From Pirellulales bacterium (GTDB lineage Bacteria > Planctomycetota > Planctomycetia > Pirellulales > JAICIG01): a DNA stretch of 42,402 nucleotides. The position numbers and the translations under genes are program-made. Where the stretch lies: contig DATLUO010000035.1 in NCBI GenBank assembly GCA_035533075.1, forward strand, positions 1-42,402, read 5' to 3'. The notes under the pieces were generated by a model. The model had not been told where the DNA came from. It saw only the letters and a list, made by a program, of their open reading frames with translations, and made no database searches. The number at the start of each line of letters is the position of its first letter. Within the stretch, counting starts at the first letter, position 1. Shown here one piece after another: positions 40,392-42,402 of the stretch.

Positions 40392-42326
40392 ATGGGAATG
40401 CTTTCACAGACGGAACTGGATCCGCGACTTCGCGAACGCATTGATTCCGAACGCCGATACCATGACGAGCATTACCGGAGCACGTCGGAGGCGGTCGAGA
40501 TTTCGTTCGACCTGGCGACCGATCGGCGGCGGCGGCCACATAACCTTAGTTGGGCCCATTATGACACGCTGCTTGACTATTTCGCCCACAACCTTGCAGG
40601 GAAGCGAATCTTGGAGGTTGGCTGCGGTACGGGGAACGTCGCTCTCAACTTGGCGAAGCAGGGCGCGCTCGTTGACGCCTGCGACGTCAGCGAGGAGGCG
40701 ATCGCCATCTGCCGGCGCCGCGCGGAGCACCATCGACTAGAAGGCGTCAACTTTCGTGCGGTGTCGATGGAAGACATGGAGCTTCAAGAAGAGGGTTACG
40801 ACGCCGTAGTGGGGACGATGGTCCTTCATCACATCGACATTCCCAGCGCCGCGGACAAGATTTTTAGGCTGTTGAAGCCGCGCGGCCTAGGCGTGTTTGC
40901 CGAGTGGAAAGAATACCCGGGCCTCGACCGGGTTCGGCGGGCGGCGGTTTTGCGCGCCCTGTTTCCACCCGGAGGAGTAGAGGGCTATGCGACCGAGCAC
41001 GAGCGCAAGTTGTCGCCGAGTGATTTCAAAGCGATCCAGGCCCGCTTCCCCGACGTGGCGCTCGAGTATCGTTATTGCCTGTGCGGCAAGGTGCAATACT
41101 TTTCGCCCAAGTGGGCCGCCAAGCTGGAGCCTCTCGACTACCGTCTGCTGTGCATGCTGCCGGCGTTGCGCTGGTTTACCGACGGTGTTGTGATAAAGTT
41201 TACCAAGCCCCGACCGTCGAGCAGTCCGCGTCATGTAGCGGAATTCGTGAGAATTCCCGCTGAAGGGCGAAATGGCAGCCAGACTTCTCACGAAGTCGGC
41301 GACCGACCGTCGACGGCTCGTCGTTCGGACCGGCATGTCAAAGAAACACCAAACAGGCGTTTCGTCTTGCTCGCGGGCACGGCGCGGTCGGGCACGACGT
41401 GGCTAGGCAATATCCTGAACTCGTCGCCGCGGAGCGTGTATAGCCACGAGCCGCTGATGCGCTATGCCGATGGTGATCTGCAGCCACTCTTAACCCAAAT
41501 CAAAACAACGGGCAGGATTTCGCACGACGAACGCGAAGTGGTGCTCGACCATTGGAGCCGGGCCTATTTCGCCGTGCGGCGGCCGCCGTTCTTCAAAAAG
41601 GAGTATTCCGCCTGGCCGGCCCAGGCGCCGTGGGCGGCCTGGCTGACCGTTCGCGGCGTTGGCCGCGGCTACCGCGCGTTTCAATATCTGTTTTCGCCGG
41701 CCGATCATGTCCGATACGATCTGGTGGTCAAGCAAGGCGGACTGTCGGTACACGGACCGAACTTCGTGCGGGCACTCGTGCCCGACGCGCTGGTCGTCAT
41801 CCTGCGGCATCCCTGCGAGGTGATCGCCTCGGTGCGGCGGGGCCAGCGGCTCGGGCTGATGCGAAACCACAACCGCGAGCGCTGGTTCGACGACCATCTC
41901 GCCCTGGCGGAAGAGTTCGGCTATGGCCGCCGCGAAGTCGAGGCGATGTCCGACGCGGAGTTCGAGGCGCTCGATTGGCTGATCGAGAATTCGATTTACC
42001 AGAGGCTTGTCGACGACCATCCCAACGCGCAGCTCGTCGTGTACCGCGATCTATTCCGCGATCCAAAGGGTGTGACCGAAACGCTGTTCGAGGCGCTCGG
42101 CTGGGAGGTGACGAAGCAGACGCGGCGGTTCCTGCGCGACACCACCACCAGGCAGACCAGCCGGCTGACGTCGCTGGTGACGGCCAGCCACTCGTACTTT
42201 TCGGTCTATCGGCCGGGCAAAGAGAGCATCGATGCCTGGAGGCACGAGCTGAGCCGGCGCGAGCAAGAAGAGATCCTGGAGGTGGCGCGGCCGCTGCTGG
42301 AGCGGTATTGGCCGGTTGAGGAGTAG
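40392..42326 (+). CDS. Methyltransferase-sulfotransferase fusion
   Basis: 644 residues from ATG 40392. Residues ~60-180 are a class I methyltransferase: ILEVGCGTGNVALNLA, DACDVSEEAIAICRR, DAVVGTMVLHHIDIPS and LLKPRGLGVFAEWKEYPG. Residues ~322-644 are a sulfotransferase with the 5'-PAPS loop RFVLLAGTARSGTTWLGNIL and VVILRHPCEVIASVRRG as the 3'-phosphate site. The linker (~275-318) is encoded mostly by two hairpin elements at 41236-41297 and is probably disordered. Each half resembles an independent enzyme found elsewhere in this window, so the protein could methylate and sulfate the same glycan. Readthrough of two former genes via a repeat insertion is a reasonable origin. The TAG stop is the start of a heptamer array. 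Confidence 0.85.
   Translation: MGMLSQTELDPRLRERIDSERRYHDEHYRSTSEAVEISFDLATDRRRRPHNLSWAHYDTLLDYFAHNLAGKRILEVGCGTGNVALNLAKQGALVDACDVSEEAIAICRRRAEHHRLEGVNFRAVSMEDMELQEEGYDAVVGTMVLHHIDIPSAADKIFRLLKPRGLGVFAEWKEYPGLDRVRRAAVLRALFPPGGVEGYATEHERKLSPSDFKAIQARFPDVALEYRYCLCGKVQYFSPKWAAKLEPLDYRLLCMLPALRWFTDGVVIKFTKPRPSSSPRHVAEFVRIPAEGRNGSQTSHEVGDRPSTARRSDRHVKETPNRRFVLLAGTARSGTTWLGNILNSSPRSVYSHEPLMRYADGDLQPLLTQIKTTGRISHDEREVVLDHWSRAYFAVRRPPFFKKEYSAWPAQAPWAAWLTVRGVGRGYRAFQYLFSPADHVRYDLVVKQGGLSVHGPNFVRALVPDALVVILRHPCEVIASVRRGQRLGLMRNHNRERWFDDHLALAEEFGYGRREVEAMSDAEFEALDWLIENSIYQRLVDDHPNAQLVVYRDLFRDPKGVTETLFEALGWEVTKQTRRFLRDTTTRQTSRLTSLVTASHSYFSVYRPGKESIDAWRHELSRREQEEILEVARPLLERYWPVEE
41236..41297. repeat. 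Two hairpins forming the linker of the fusion gene
   Basis: AGCGGAATTC-GTGA-GAATTCCCGCT at about 41237-41261 (one bulge) and GACTTC-TCAC-GAAGTC at 41282-41297. The two loops, GTGA and TCAC, are reverse complements. Both are in frame and encode the region between the methyltransferase and sulfotransferase domains. Confidence 0.75.
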
Positions 42327-42402
42327 TGGTTAGTGGGTAGTGGTTAGTGGGTAGTGGTTAGTGGGGAGTGGGGAGTGGGGAGTGGGGAGTGGGGAGTGGG
42401 GA
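42324..42402. repeat. TAGTGGK / GAGTGGG heptamer array at the window end
   Basis: The array starts with the TAG stop of the fusion gene. Three alternations of TAGTGGT and TAGTGGG (14-nt higher-order period) are followed by six or more GAGTGGG units, running off the window. Confidence 0.95.

Overview
The window looks like a planctomycete chromosome segment, probably Pirellulales-like. This is inferred from gene content, not from a database search: high GC, a DUF4058 protein, an exosortase locus, a surface protein with a planctomycete-style N-terminal motif (LEQLELRCTPT), and many short dispersed palindromic repeats. Most of the window is one large exopolysaccharide / surface-glycan assembly region with almost all genes on the + strand.

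Layout. 1-561: the 5' end of a MazF/PemK-like toxin gene (minus strand) and a patch of palindromic repeats. 562-5171: a DUF4058 gene overlapping a very large fusion protein (signal peptide, matrixin-like domain lacking the catalytic Glu, O-antigen-ligase-like membrane region, two VanZ-like modules). 5172-5715: gene-free leader with a candidate promoter. 5716-18527: the exosortase core: exosortase, Wzc-like tyrosine kinase/chain-length regulator, giant TPR protein, EpsI-like protein, sugar transferase, exosortase-associated polysaccharide deacetylase and glycosyltransferase, and a Wzm-type ABC permease. 18525-21193: a repeat-rich islet with heptanucleotide arrays, a nested inverted-repeat element, two small unknown genes and an apparently ORF-less group II intron. 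21194-34416: a second block of sugar genes: membrane GT39-like protein, GT2 enzymes, methyltransferases, an exosortase-type O-ligase, the Wzt-type ATPase that probably partners the distant permease, a sulfotransferase, two GT4 enzymes and an acyltransferase. 34443-37115: a convergent G8-domain beta-helix surface protein. 37116-37683: a repeat cluster. 37684-40355: an SGNH hydrolase / MBOAT acyltransferase pair. 40392-42326: a methyltransferase-sulfotransferase fusion, followed by a heptamer array running off the window.

Working model (inference): the sugar transferase primes a lipid-linked glycan; the GTs, methyltransferases, deacetylase, sulfotransferases and O-acyltransferases build and decorate it; the Wzm/Wzt ABC system and/or Wzy/O-ligase proteins export and polymerise or ligate it; the Wzc-like kinase and TPR protein regulate or scaffold; and the exosortase anchors a surface protein whose gene is not in the window.

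The most unusual feature is a set of microsatellite-like arrays that all have a 7-nt period (GAACCCT, GGTTAGT, AATCCAA, GCAAATT, GGTCRGT, GGACTTT, GGACCCC, GGGGAGT). Families with no stop codon lie inside genes, including two glycosyltransferases, where gain or loss of one unit would shift the frame. Families containing TGA or TAG lie between genes or supply the stop codon itself. Together with several dispersed hairpin elements that are translated as protein linkers and tails, this suggests a surface-glycan locus being remodelled, and perhaps phase-varied, by heptamer repeats.
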